64,000 bases of DNA, taken from NCBI GenBank assembly GCA_964560875.1, contig CAZLMW010000006.1, forward strand, positions 37,143-101,142, given 5' to 3'. This document shows, piece after piece, positions 1-8,704 of this stretch. The stretch comes from CAZLMW01 sp964560875 (GTDB lineage: Bacteria > Myxococcota_A > UBA9042). The notes under the pieces are model-generated. The model saw nothing but the letters and a program-made list of their open reading frames with translations, was not told the origin of the DNA and did not search any database. Made by a program: the position numbers and the translations under genes. Each line of letters opens with the position of its first letter. The first letter of the stretch is position 1.

Positions 1-998
1 AACTCCAGCCCGGCCATGAATGAGCCTGCGACCAACATTCCGGTCCCTGACAATCCCTCTTTCTTCATCAATTCCACGGTTATCGCCTCGATTCCCTTTT
101 CGCGCCGGGTTTTGCCGTCCAGGCCATTTGCGAGGCTGCTGTGCACGGCCCGCCCAACTTCGGCGCGGCTGGGCAGTGGCGCGATAACGGCGGCGGCTTC
201 GGAGGCGACACGGGGCATCGCGAGGCAGAACACGCCCCAGACGGCGACGAGGGCCACCAACGCGGCGCGGGAGGATCGCGCGGCGGCCGAGACATAGAGG
301 GTCAGCCCGGCGATGGTCGCGAAATACACGCCGTACCCGATTCCGAGCGAGGCCAGGCGCAGCATCGTGTCGCCGTCCCCGCCACCGAGCCACCACAAGA
401 CCCCGATAATCGCAGCGGCGGCGGGGGTGAGCAGGGCGAACAGCACGACGAGCAGGGCGGCTCCCTTGCCCCACAGCAAGGTCTTCCGATCGACGCCGGT
501 GCTGAGCAATTGCCGCAACGTTCCGCGTTCGCGCTCGCGGCTCCACGCGCCATACCCGATCGCGATGATGAGCAAGGGCACGAGCAGCAGTAACACCGAT
601 GCCACCGAGAATGCGCCGAGTCCCTGCACGCCGGCGCCGTCCTGGGCGCGCGAATGAGACGCGAGGTTGCGGCGATGCGCTTCGACCTTGACCGACTGCC
701 CGAGGAACGCGGAGACGCCGGGATCGATCGCGGTCGCGGTGCTCGTGGGCGCGAAAACGTGGGTGCCGTAGTGCGCGGCGACGTGCGGGTTCTTGTCGCC
801 CTGGGTCTGCCACTGGTCGGTCGCGCGTTCCTGTGCATGTTCGCGGGCGTGCTGGGCGCGCAGGGTTTGTTGGACCCCGAACGCGAGCGCTGCGGCGCCG
901 AGGATCACGACCAGCACGACCAACACGCGCAGGCGTCCGTCGCGAACGATCTCGCGGAGTTCCTTGCGGGCGATGGTGGCGACCAGCGATCTGGACAT
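1..998 (-). CDS. ABC-2 type transporter permease, DUF3526-like (partial, runs off left edge)
   Basis: Membrane subunit of an ABC exporter, probably the partner of the ATPase gene that ends 15 bp upstream. The ATG at 998 opens a frame that stays open to base 1, so the C-terminus lies outside the window. It starts MSRSLVATIARKELREIVRD, the usual cytoplasmic lead-in of ABC-2 permeases, followed by a hydrophobic helix (about residues 25-45). A roughly 80-residue polar extracytoplasmic region with several His and Gln comes next, then further hydrophobic segments separated by a WSRERERGTLRQLL stretch typical of the family. This arrangement, one helix then a large soluble domain, is that of DUF3526-type ABC permeases. 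The substrate cannot be read from the sequence. Confidence 0.85.
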   Translation of the reverse strand, partial: MSRSLVATIARKELREIVRDGRLRVLVVLVVILGAAALAFGVQQTLRAQHAREHAQERATDQWQTQGDKNPHVAAHYGTHVFAPTSTATAIDPGVSAFLGQSVKVEAHRRNLASHSRAQDGAGVQGLGAFSVASVLLLLVPLLIIAIGYGAWSRERERGTLRQLLSTGVDRKTLLWGKGAALLVVLFALLTPAAAAIIGVLWWLGGGDGDTMLRLASLGIGYGVYFATIAGLTLYVSAAARSSRAALVALVAVWGVFCLAMPRVASEAAAVIAPLPSRAEVGRAVHSSLANGLDGKTRREKGIEAITVELMKKEGLSGTGMLVAGSFMAGLE

Positions 999-1013
999 GA
1001 CAGCGTCGAGCCT

Positions 1014-1721
1014 TCAGTCGTGCATATGCTGCAGGTAGATGCGCTCGAGATCGGTGTGCGAGACGTCGGCGGCCGCGAACTCGTCGACCAGCTGCCCGCG
1101 TTTCATGATCCCGATACGCGTGCCGACTTCCCGCGAACGAAACAGGTCGTGCGTGGCCATCAGGACGGCGACGCCTTCATCGCGGAGCGACGCCACGAGG
1201 TTGGAGAACTCGTTGGACGCCTTCGGATCGAGGCCGGAAGTCGGTTCGTCGAGGAGCAGCAGCTCCGCCTTGCGGGCGATGGCCATGGCGATGCCGACCT
1301 TCTGCCGCATCCCCTTGGAGTAGGTGCCGACAGGGCGTTCGACGAAATCTGGTGGCAACCCGGCCCGGTCGAGGATGGCGCGCAGCCCTTGTTCATCGCC
1401 GTCGTTGCAGCCGGCGAGCGTCGTGAAGTAGTCGAGGTTCTCCAACCCGGTGAGGTTGGGGTAGAGCATGACGTTTTCGGGGATGTAAGCCAGCGCGCGC
1501 TTGGTCTGCAGGCCGTGGTCGCGGACCTCGAGTCCCTTGATCTTCGCGCTGCCGGCCGTCGGCTCGATGAAGCCCAGGAAGAGCTGAATGGTCGTCGTTT
1601 TGCCGGCTCCGTTGGCGCCCAACAAGCAGAACACTTCGCCCGCGTCGACCTGCAAGTCGAGGCCGCGCAACGCGACATGGTCGCCGTAGTGCTTGATGAG
1701 TCCGGCCGCTTCGAGAATCAC
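1014..1721 (-). CDS. ABC transporter ATP-binding protein
   Basis: Cytoplasmic ATPase of 235 residues driving the ABC-2 permease encoded next. Walker A is GANGAGKTT (residues about 34-42). The signature region is YSKGMRQKVGIAMAIA, with SKGMR instead of LSGGQ as in many ABC-2 exporters. Walker B is LLLLDEPTSGLDP, and the H-loop histidine lies in MATHDL. The start is GTG at 1721, three bases after the TAA of the upstream DAHP synthase gene, so the two are probably translated from one message. Why an exporter follows two shikimate-pathway genes is unclear; export of an aromatic product is one possibility, chance operon membership another. Confidence 0.95.
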   Translation of the reverse strand: MILEAAGLIKHYGDHVALRGLDLQVDAGEVFCLLGANGAGKTTTIQLFLGFIEPTAGSAKIKGLEVRDHGLQTKRALAYIPENVMLYPNLTGLENLDYFTTLAGCNDGDEQGLRAILDRAGLPPDFVERPVGTYSKGMRQKVGIAMAIARKAELLLLDEPTSGLDPKASNEFSNLVASLRDEGVAVLMATHDLFRSREVGTRIGIMKRGQLVDEFAAADVSHTDLERIYLQHMHD

Positions 1722-1724
1722 CGA

Positions 1725-2819
1725 TTAACTCCGCAGTGACGCGCGCAATTCGGCGACGCGTGCGACGAGGTCGAGCAACTTGGGCAGCTCGTCCAGTTCG
1801 AGGGCTTGAGGTCCATCGCACAACGCGCGTTCCCGAGCCGGATGAAAGTCGACAAGCACGCTCGTGGCACCCGCGAGCACGCCCTGGCCGGTCACCGTAA
1901 ACACGTCGAGCAGGCCATCGGGGTCGCGCGCCAAACTGCCGACGCTGTGCGACGGATCGATGCACACGGACAACCTTGTGTGGCGCCTGACGACAGGCAC
2001 ATGCGCGAAGTCGACGAGGTTTCGATGCGGGTCGCCCAGGTGCGTCTTGACCCCGCGCAGGCAAAACAGGATGCGCGCGTTGCCCTCGGACGCCACGTAC
2101 TCACACGCGTTGAGCGACTCTTCGAGCGTGATGCCCATGCCCCGCTTGAACAGCACCGGGAAGCGCGGTTGCTGACCGACCGCCTTGAGCAGCTCGAAGT
2201 TTTGCGTGTTCCGCGTGCCGATCTGGAGCAGCACGCCGGTCGGGTTGCCCGCATGTTCCAGCGCGGTCGTGATCTCGTCGATGTGGCGCGCGTGGGTGAC
2301 CTCCATCGAGATGACGCCGATGTCGTGTTCGCCCGCCAGCTCGAAGACCCAGGGCAGGCAGTCCGCTCCCAGCCCCTGGAAATCGTAAGGACTCGTACGA
2401 GGCTTGTAGGCGCCCATGCGCGTCGTTCGCAGCCCATGTTGTTGCAGCGCCGCCATCATCTCGCGCACGGACTCGCGGGAGTCGACCGCGCACAAGCCGG
2501 CGAGCACCTGGACGTGTTTTCCGCCAAATGTGACGCCGTTGTAGGTGAACCCGAGATCGCCGTCGCTGGCGTCATGGCGGCCGATGCGGCGGTATTTGCG
2601 GGACACGCGGACGACGCGGTGAACGCCGGGCAGGTCTTCGAACGCGCTGTCAGGGACGGTCGCGGTCTGCCCGATGAGGTGCACTTCGCTGAACGCCAGT
2701 TCGTCGCCCGCGAACGAGAACGTCCGGGTCTGGATGCCATTGAAACGCGCCGCTGCCCGCTCCACATGCGCGACGGCGGACTTGATATCGGCCTGTTCGG
2801 CAGAGAGCACGATGATCAT
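1725..2819 (-). CDS. aroF: 3-deoxy-7-phosphoheptulonate (DAHP) synthase, type I-beta
   Basis: Condenses phosphoenolpyruvate and erythrose 4-phosphate in the first step of the shikimate pathway. The 364 residues comprise an N-terminal ferredoxin-like regulatory domain (about 1-75) and a TIM barrel. Family motifs seen are AYKPRTSPYDFQGLG (137-151), IGTRNTQNFELLKAVG (200-215), FKRGM (224-228), FCLRGVKTH (252-260) and DPSHSVG (288-294). Metal ligands appear as C110 (in AGLC, usually AGPC), H291 and D335 (in CDGPQ). The usual Glu of the IEVHP motif is Asp (VDFHP, D324), a conservative but uncommon change. The ATG overlaps the upstream stop by four bases (ATGA). The enzyme assignment is firm; the effect of the substitutions is unknown. 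Confidence 0.93.
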   Translation of the reverse strand: MIIVLSAEQADIKSAVAHVERAAARFNGIQTRTFSFAGDELAFSEVHLIGQTATVPDSAFEDLPGVHRVVRVSRKYRRIGRHDASDGDLGFTYNGVTFGGKHVQVLAGLCAVDSRESVREMMAALQQHGLRTTRMGAYKPRTSPYDFQGLGADCLPWVFELAGEHDIGVISMEVTHARHIDEITTALEHAGNPTGVLLQIGTRNTQNFELLKAVGQQPRFPVLFKRGMGITLEESLNACEYVASEGNARILFCLRGVKTHLGDPHRNLVDFAHVPVVRRHTRLSVCIDPSHSVGSLARDPDGLLDVFTVTGQGVLAGATSVLVDFHPARERALCDGPQALELDELPKLLDLVARVAELRASLRS

Positions 2820-3994
2820 GACGGGTCCGGGTCGGTGGCGACGGGGTTGCGGCTCGCAGGCACACGAAGACGGGCGCTGAGGTGCTCGTTGCTGCGGCGC
2901 TGCAGGATGCGGGATTGGCGCATGATGGCCACGAAAATGTCGCGAATGGCCCCGGGATCGAGCCCAAGTTCCGCCGCACGTTGCGCTCGGTCGTCGAGGA
3001 GCTCACGTTCGCGCTGCGGATCGTGCACGGCTTTGCCGGTCTTGGCCTTGGATGCGGCGGCGCGTCGGGCCAGGGTCGCGCGTCGGGCGAGCAGCTGCAG
3101 CAACTCGGTGTCGAGCTCGTCGATCAGCTCGCGGGTCTGCACGAGGTCGGCGGCGGGCGCGTCGAGGCCGGGGATCGCCAGCGAATCGCCGCGTCGTCTG
3201 CGTGCCGCACCCGAGCTCGAAGCGATCGCCCTGTCACGCGCTGGTGGCTCGGCGAGGTGCAGCCGTTCGTCCACGTCGGAGAGCGCGTCGAGAAAACGCC
3301 GCCGCGTCGGTCCAGCGTGCGGGTTGTCGTTTTGAATCGTGACGAAGAGGTGGCCGGCATCCGAACGCACGGCCTCCACGGCGCGGGCGATCGCGCGATA
3401 GGAGGCGGGAGCGGTTGATGTGTCCGGCTGCGGGCCGAGCTCGAGCAGGCCCTTGGCGATGAAGAAGACCAGCGCATGGGTGTTGGCCATGTTGCGGTCA
3501 TGGGCGTCGGCGTCCTGGCCGATAACGTCGCAGCCGATCCGCCGATAGAGGTCTTCCACGGCGCGCACGGCGTCGGGATGGCGGTCATTGCTGCAAACGA
3601 CGGCGCTGAGCGGCCTCTCACCGCGCGCCAACGACACAGGTCCGAACAACGGGTGCGTCGCGACCCAGGGCACGGCATCACCGAGCAGCTCTTCCATCGC
3701 CTGTTGTGGCCCCAACTTCACCGACCCGACGTCGACGACGATGTGCTCGGGGCCAACCCAGGCAACCAGTTCACTCAGCCGTTTATTGAAGCTGTGGACC
3801 GGCGTCGCGAGGAAGACCGCGTCGACGTCATCGGTCAGCGCGGCCACGGAATCTGCGCGGTGTGCGGCCGGGATGTCGACGTGGGGATCGAGCGCTTTCC
3901 AATGAACGCCCGCGCGACCGACCAGGTCACAGAACGCCCGTCCGAAGCGCCCGTAGCCGAGCACGCCGATCGATTCGATGCGAGTCACTGCCAT
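2816..3994 (-). CDS. tyrA: prephenate dehydrogenase-chorismate mutase fusion (dehydrogenase first)
   Basis: Bifunctional enzyme converting chorismate to prephenate and then to hydroxyphenylpyruvate on the tyrosine route. The 392-residue protein begins MAVTRIESIGVLGYGRFGRA with a Rossmann GxGxxG. The dehydrogenase catalytic His lies in THPLFGP, and a HDRNMA...THAL segment follows. A C-terminal AroQ chorismate mutase (about 288-367) keeps the expected Arg in TRELID, ARR, Lys in SKAKTG, RERELL and the terminal Gln in ILQR. In E. coli TyrA the mutase is N-terminal, so the domain order here is reversed. I chose ATG 3994 because the open frame further upstream lies opposite the reading frame of the thioredoxin gene. 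It lies 23 bp after that gene and overlaps aroF by four bases. Confidence 0.92.
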   Translation of the reverse strand: MAVTRIESIGVLGYGRFGRAFCDLVGRAGVHWKALDPHVDIPAAHRADSVAALTDDVDAVFLATPVHSFNKRLSELVAWVGPEHIVVDVGSVKLGPQQAMEELLGDAVPWVATHPLFGPVSLARGERPLSAVVCSNDRHPDAVRAVEDLYRRIGCDVIGQDADAHDRNMANTHALVFFIAKGLLELGPQPDTSTAPASYRAIARAVEAVRSDAGHLFVTIQNDNPHAGPTRRRFLDALSDVDERLHLAEPPARDRAIASSSGAARRRRGDSLAIPGLDAPAADLVQTRELIDELDTELLQLLARRATLARRAAASKAKTGKAVHDPQRERELLDDRAQRAAELGLDPGAIRDIFVAIMRQSRILQRRSNEHLSARLRVPASRNPVATDPDPS

Positions 3995-4017
3995 GACGTG
4001 GACCTGTCTCGCCGAGC

Positions 4018-4719
4018 CTACTTCGACTCCGCACCGTCGCCGCGGCTCATGAACCAGACGAGGCCGACCGCGAACAAAACCAGCCCGAGCAAAACAGGCA
4101 GGTCGCTGGAGCCGAGCGGGCCAGAGTCGCCGGTCGTCGTGTTCGCGGCGGCGGGGGCGGGGGCGGCTTGAGCCGGGGCCTGTGCGACCGGTGGTACGGC
4201 AGCTTGGGGGGCGGCAGCTTGGGGAGCGGCAGCCTGGGCGGGACCGCCAGCTTTGGTGACAGCGGTCTGGATGGACGAAGTCAGCTTGGAGATCCCGTCG
4301 CTGTTGGGCCGGTAGAAGAACGGAAAGCGCGGGTGCCCGCTGTTGATCGCGGTGTCGATGGCGCCGGCCTTGTCGAGAAAGAAGATGCGCGGAACGTAGT
4401 TGCCCGAGGCCCCAAAGCGTCCGGCCAGCCAGCCCGGCCTCTCCTCGTCGTTTTGCAGCACCATCACGGCGTTCTTGCTCGCCGCAAGCAGCGCCGGGTC
4501 CGACATCAGCGGCGCCATCTTGCGGCACTTCGGGCACCAGTCCGCGTAGACGACCAGGCAGATAGGCTTGTTTTCGGCCTTGGCTTTCGCCTCGGCCTTG
4601 TCCCACGGCGTCCACTCGATCGGCGTATCCCAGTGAATCGGATCTGCCGAGGCAACGAGGGGAAATGCCGCGCCCACCAGGAGCGTTGCGGCGAGGGACA
4701 GGATCAAGCGTCGGTGCAT
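4018..4719 (-). CDS. secreted membrane-anchored thioredoxin, TXNDC12/AGR-like
   Basis: A 233-residue envelope thiol protein. It has a signal peptide (1-25, ending VASADP), a thioredoxin domain with WCPKC at 61-65, a Pro/Ala/Gln-rich linker (about 158-195) and a C-terminal transmembrane helix (about 205-223) with a short charged tail. The segments NAVMVLQNDEERP, GNYVPRIFFLDKAG and NSGHPRFPFFY match, element for element, the eukaryotic ER proteins TXNDC12/AGR (VMVNLEDEEEP, GGYIPRILFLDPSG, ENGNPSYKYFY) better than ordinary bacterial TlpA-type proteins; that comparison is from memory. It is the first gene of the run into tyrA and aroF. The likely role is disulfide exchange at the cytoplasmic membrane's outer face, but the partner is unknown. 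Confidence 0.8.
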   Translation of the reverse strand: MHRRLILSLAATLLVGAAFPLVASADPIHWDTPIEWTPWDKAEAKAKAENKPICLVVYADWCPKCRKMAPLMSDPALLAASKNAVMVLQNDEERPGWLAGRFGASGNYVPRIFFLDKAGAIDTAINSGHPRFPFFYRPNSDGISKLTSSIQTAVTKAGGPAQAAAPQAAAPQAAVPPVAQAPAQAAPAPAAANTTTGDSGPLGSSDLPVLLGLVLFAVGLVWFMSRGDGAESK

Positions 4720-4751
4720 TGTTTGGTTCCGTACAATTCGTTCGAGCTGCG

Positions 4752-4831
4752 GGCGGTCCGTCGATTTGGCGGTCCGTCGATTTGCCAGTCAGCCGAGATG
4801 CCTGTCAGCCGAGTTGGAAGCCGGCCGATTT
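4752..4831. repeat. 16-bp degenerate tandem repeat
   Basis: Five head-to-tail 16-bp units fill most of the gap between kbl and the thioredoxin gene. The first two (ggcggtccgtcgattt) are identical, the third and fourth share gtcagccgag, and the fifth returns to the ccgattt ending. A sixth unit begins ggcggtc and decays into the kbl stop region. The array lies just upstream of the thioredoxin start at 4719, so it could affect the expression of that gene or form structure at the kbl 3' end. Confidence 0.75.
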
Positions 4832-4843
4832 GGCGGTCGTGGA

Positions 4844-6037
4844 TCAGCTGACCACGCCGAGTTTCTTGCCGATTTTGACGAACGCGGCGACCGCGTCGTC
4901 GATGTGTTTGTCGCTGTGGGCCGCCGAGATCTGCACGCGGATGCGCGCCGCGCCCCTGGGCACCACCGGATATGAAAACCCGATGACGTAGATTCCTTCC
5001 CCGAGCAGCTCGTCGGCCATCTGCACGGCCAATCGCGCTTCGCCCAACATGATGGGGACGATCGGGTGGGTGCCGGGGCGGATCGCGAACCCGGCCGCTG
5101 TCATCGCGTCGCGGAACCGGACGGTGTTGGCTTCGAGTCGGTCGCGCAGGGCCGTTGTCTCGCTCAACCTGCGGATGCACGCCAGCGCGGTCGCGACGAT
5201 GGGCGGCGGGACGCTGTTGGAGAAGAGGTAGGGCCGGCTGCGCTGACGGAGCAGGTCGACGATCTCCTGGCGCGCGCTCGTGAAGCCGCCGGATGCGCCG
5301 CCGAGGGCCTTGCCCAGGGTCGATGTGATGATGTCGACGCGCCCAACAACGCCGCAATGTTCCGCGGTTCCGCGTCCGGTGGGACCGAAGAACCCGGTCG
5401 AGTGGCTGTCGTCGACCATCACCATGGCGCCAAACTTGTCGGCGAGGTCGCAGATGCCTTCGAGGTTGGCGATGTCGCCGTCCATCGAGAACACGCCGTC
5501 TGTCGCGATGAGTACACGCCGCCGATCGGATGTCTCTTCGAGGATCCTTTCAAGCTCGGCCAGGTCGGCGTGTGGCCAGCGGTAGCGCTTGGCTTTGCAG
5601 AGGCGGACGCCGTCGATGATGGACGCGTGGTTGAGCGCGTCGGAGATTATCGCGTCTTCGGGCCCCAGGATCGTCTCGAACAAGCCGGCGTTGGCGTCGA
5701 AACACGAGCTGTAGAGGATCGTGTCGTCCATGCCGAGGAACGCGGAGACGGCGACTTCGAGCTCTTTGTGCACGGTCTGGGTGCCGCAGATGAAGCGCAC
5801 GGACGAGAGCCCGTAGCCGTATTCGTCGAGGCCGTCCTTGCAGGCCTGTACCAGCTGCGGATCGTTGGCGAGCCCGAGGTAGTTGTTGGCGCAGAAGTTG
5901 ACGACCTCGCTGTCGCCGCCGGCCACGCCGATGTCGGCGCCCTGCGGTGTCTGGATGACGCGTTCGTCCTTGTAGAGCCCGGCTTGACGGATCTCGTCGA
6001 GGGTCGCGCGGAACTGGGCGGCAACGGTGTCGAACAT
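4844..6037 (-). CDS. kbl: glycine C-acetyltransferase (2-amino-3-ketobutyrate CoA ligase)
   Basis: PLP enzyme interconverting 2-amino-3-oxobutyrate plus CoA with glycine plus acetyl-CoA in threonine breakdown. The protein is a member of the alpha-oxoamine synthase family, with NFCANNYLGLA near the N-terminus, GYGLSSVRFICGTQ, the SHSTG active-site segment, and the PLP lysine in STLGKALGGASGG. I chose ATG 6037 because a GGAG lies six bases upstream and it gives 397 residues, matching E. coli Kbl; ATGs at 6043 and 6112 are also in frame. Threonine dehydrogenase (tdh), its usual operon partner, is not adjacent. AONS (BioF) and ALAS are close relatives, but the residues seen fit Kbl best. Confidence 0.93.
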   Translation of the reverse strand: MFDTVAAQFRATLDEIRQAGLYKDERVIQTPQGADIGVAGGDSEVVNFCANNYLGLANDPQLVQACKDGLDEYGYGLSSVRFICGTQTVHKELEVAVSAFLGMDDTILYSSCFDANAGLFETILGPEDAIISDALNHASIIDGVRLCKAKRYRWPHADLAELERILEETSDRRRVLIATDGVFSMDGDIANLEGICDLADKFGAMVMVDDSHSTGFFGPTGRGTAEHCGVVGRVDIITSTLGKALGGASGGFTSARQEIVDLLRQRSRPYLFSNSVPPPIVATALACIRRLSETTALRDRLEANTVRFRDAMTAAGFAIRPGTHPIVPIMLGEARLAVQMADELLGEGIYVIGFSYPVVPRGAARIRVQISAAHSDKHIDDAVAAFVKIGKKLGVVS

Positions 6038-6331
6038 GCGCATCTCCGTGGCGTGCAGCGTCGGCTGCGATCGGGCCGCGAGTCTTCCGTAGCCGTCCGG
6101 CGAGCGCAACATGACGATTCCGCTACCAGTCGGCGCGGCTGGCGGCTTTTGCAGCGGTGATGAGGCGGTGCAGCCCGTCTCACGCGGCAGATTCCGCTAA
6201 CGGTCGGGATCGCCTTGGGGTTCTGACGTCTCGTGCGGCTGTTGGGAGCCGACACAAACCGACTCTTCCGCCAAGTCGAGACGGCGGTATAGTTCGCCGC
6301 GTCTGCCCCACACCACGCCGGAATCGTGCCC
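6038..6331. other. divergent intergenic region
   Basis: About 294 bp between kbl (minus) and the PQQ-dehydrogenase lipoprotein gene (plus). It must hold promoters for both directions. I see a TATAGT at 6288-6293 on the plus strand but no convincing -35 box, and no open frame or repeat that deserves annotation. Confidence 0.5.
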
Positions 6332-8692
6332 ATGAAGCGCCTCGTCAGCTTGCTAACCATCGTGCTTGTCGCGCTCGCCCTCGGCTATTCAGGCTGCGGC
6401 CGCTCGTCCAACAGCGGCGGCCAGGTTCAGACCGGTACGCCCGACACGGGCGACAAGGGCGATGACGACACCGGCCAGGTCGATGGCGCGCTGACGGACA
6501 CCAAGCCGAAGGGGCCCGCCAAGACGTGCAAAGGGTGCGGCAAGCTGCTGCCAGCGGGCGTTGGCGAGTCGAATTGCAACCTCGACGGCAACCTCCCCGG
6601 GCCATCGCGCATCAAGCTCGTCCCCGCGTTTGCCAAGCTCGGCATCCCCCAACCCATCCACATCACGCACCCGCACGACGGCACCAACCGCCTCGCCGTG
6701 GCGACGCGACCTGGCGAGATCTACGTCTTCGACAACGACGACAACGCCACCGAGAAGACGCGCGTTCTCGACCTGCGCAACCAGATCAACACCAAAGGCG
6801 AAGGCGGGCTGCTGTCGATCGCCTACCACCCGCAGTTCAAGACCAAGCGGACGATCTACGTCAACTACACGTCCACCGGGCAGTTCAACACCGTCGTCAG
6901 CGAGTTCACGGCCTACCCCAACAAGGACCTCTTTAATAAGGCGAGCGAGCGCAAACTGGTCGTCATCAAGCAGCCGTACAGCAACCACGATGGCGGCCAC
7001 GTCCTCTTTGACAGCAAGGGCAAGCTCCTTATCGGCATGGGCGACGGCGGCTGGGCCAACGATCCGCTCAACGCAGGCCAGGATCCCAAGCAGCTGCTCG
7101 GCAAGATCTTGCGCATCGACGTCGACGTGACCAAGGGCCCCGGCGGCAAGCCTTACGGCATCCCCAAGGACAACCCGTTCGTCAACGACGCCAAGCACCA
7201 TCCCGAGACGTATGCGTGGGGAACGCGCAACCCATGGCGCATGGCCGTGGACCGCGAAAACGGGGAGATCTGGGCCGCCGACGTGGGCCAAAACAAGTGG
7301 GAAGAGGTCGACATCATCGTCGCGGGCGGCAACTACGGCTGGCGCAAGATGGAGGGCAAGCACTGCTTCAACCCGTCGACCAACTGCAACGACGGCACGC
7401 TCATCGAGCCCGTGGCGGAGATCAAGCAGCCGCTGGGACGCTCGATCACCGGTGGCGAGGTCTACCGCGGCAAGAAATATCCGGGCCTGACCGGGGCCTA
7501 CATTTTCGCCGACTATGTGACGGGCCGGTTTTGGTTGACGCGCAGCAAGGTGGTAGCTGGAAAGCGAACGTTCGACACCAAAGAGGTGCTTGATACATCA
7601 TACAAACCAGTGAGTTTTGGCGAAGATCGTGATGCAGAGGTGTACATGACCCAGCTCTTCGGCGGTCAGCGCATCTTCCGCGTTGTCGAAGCCAAGGGCG
7701 TCCCGGTTGGAAACCCCGTCGCACAGACCCTATCCGCCACCGGTTGTTTCGCGTCCACGGCGCCGCTCAAGCCCGGCACTGGCATGGTTGCGTTCGGCGT
7801 CAACGCACCGTTGTGGAGCGATGGTGCCGCCAAACAGCGCTGGCTGCTCACCCCCAAAGGCGCCAAGCCGGACAAAGCCAAACCGCCGCTCACCGCAGCC
7901 ACCGACGACACCGCGCCCTGGTCGGTCCCGGTCGGCACGATCGCGGTCAAGCACTTCTTCGCCGACGCTGCAGCGCCCGCCGGTCATGCCAACCACGTCC
8001 CCTACGAGACCCGTTTCATCGTCCGGCGCAGCGATGGGTGGCGCATGTTGACCTACAAGTGGCGGGCCGACGGAAAGGACGCCGATCTCGTGATCAACGG
8101 CGCCAAGCAGACGTACAAGACCGCCGCCGGCAACGTGAACTGGGTATTCCCGAGCATGGACGATTGCGGGGCCTGCCACGCCGCCGACAAGGGCAGCAAG
8201 CTGCTCGGCCTGTCCAACGCGCAGCTCGATAGCCATGTCGATAAGGGGCCTTACGATGGTCACAACCAGCTCGATGTCTGGCTCGACGGCGGGCTGCTCG
8301 GCAACTACGACCGCGCAGCCAAGCACACGGTGTTCAACGACCCGGTGGTCGATTCAGGCGACGCGACGACCCGCGCACGGACCTACCTGCACGTGCAATG
8401 CGCGTCCTGCCACCAGCCCGGCGCGAGCGCTTCAACCGAGATGGACCTGCGATTTGATCGCACCCTCAAGCAGACCGGCGCCTGTGACAAGTCGCCGCAG
8501 GAAGGCGATTTCGGGGTCGCCGGGGCCAAGCTCATCGCGCTGGGTGCCGCGGCCAAGTCGGTGCTGGTGCTGCGCATGAAATCCACGGACGCCGAGCTGA
8601 AGATGCCCAACAAGGGCGTCACAATCGCGCACCAAGCGGGCATCAAGCTGCTCGAGGCGTGGATCGGAACGCTCAAGGACTGCGGACAGTAG
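6332..8692 (+). CDS. lipoprotein PQQ-dependent sugar dehydrogenase fused to a diheme cytochrome c-type domain
   Basis: Probable outer-surface or periplasmic oxidoreductase of 786 residues. The ATG at 6332 gives a lipoprotein signal with lipobox GYSGC; a GTG two codons upstream is also open. After an acidic linker and a CKGCGK segment comes a six-bladed glucose/sorbosone dehydrogenase propeller (TRPGEIYVFDN, NHDGGHVLFD, GDGGWANDPLNAGQDP, WGTRNPWR, AADVGQNKWEEVDI). The C-terminal part starts at NAPLWSDGA and carries two haem c motifs, CGACH (C612, C615) and CASCH (C690, C693). A single chain could therefore oxidise a sugar and pass electrons to its own haems. It is monocistronic, and the substrate is not identifiable. 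Confidence 0.88.
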   Translation: MKRLVSLLTIVLVALALGYSGCGRSSNSGGQVQTGTPDTGDKGDDDTGQVDGALTDTKPKGPAKTCKGCGKLLPAGVGESNCNLDGNLPGPSRIKLVPAFAKLGIPQPIHITHPHDGTNRLAVATRPGEIYVFDNDDNATEKTRVLDLRNQINTKGEGGLLSIAYHPQFKTKRTIYVNYTSTGQFNTVVSEFTAYPNKDLFNKASERKLVVIKQPYSNHDGGHVLFDSKGKLLIGMGDGGWANDPLNAGQDPKQLLGKILRIDVDVTKGPGGKPYGIPKDNPFVNDAKHHPETYAWGTRNPWRMAVDRENGEIWAADVGQNKWEEVDIIVAGGNYGWRKMEGKHCFNPSTNCNDGTLIEPVAEIKQPLGRSITGGEVYRGKKYPGLTGAYIFADYVTGRFWLTRSKVVAGKRTFDTKEVLDTSYKPVSFGEDRDAEVYMTQLFGGQRIFRVVEAKGVPVGNPVAQTLSATGCFASTAPLKPGTGMVAFGVNAPLWSDGAAKQRWLLTPKGAKPDKAKPPLTAATDDTAPWSVPVGTIAVKHFFADAAAPAGHANHVPYETRFIVRRSDGWRMLTYKWRADGKDADLVINGAKQTYKTAAGNVNWVFPSMDDCGACHAADKGSKLLGLSNAQLDSHVDKGPYDGHNQLDVWLDGGLLGNYDRAAKHTVFNDPVVDSGDATTRARTYLHVQCASCHQPGASASTEMDLRFDRTLKQTGACDKSPQEGDFGVAGAKLIALGAAAKSVLVLRMKSTDAELKMPNKGVTIAHQAGIKLLEAWIGTLKDCGQ

Positions 8693-8704
8693 CCACACCC
8701 CAGG

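Noticed and set aside
4000..4615. N-terminal extension of the TyrA-mutase frame upstream of 3994.
   Set aside because: It overlaps the thioredoxin gene in another frame, is Arg/Gly-rich, and the Rossmann fold starts right after ATG 3994.
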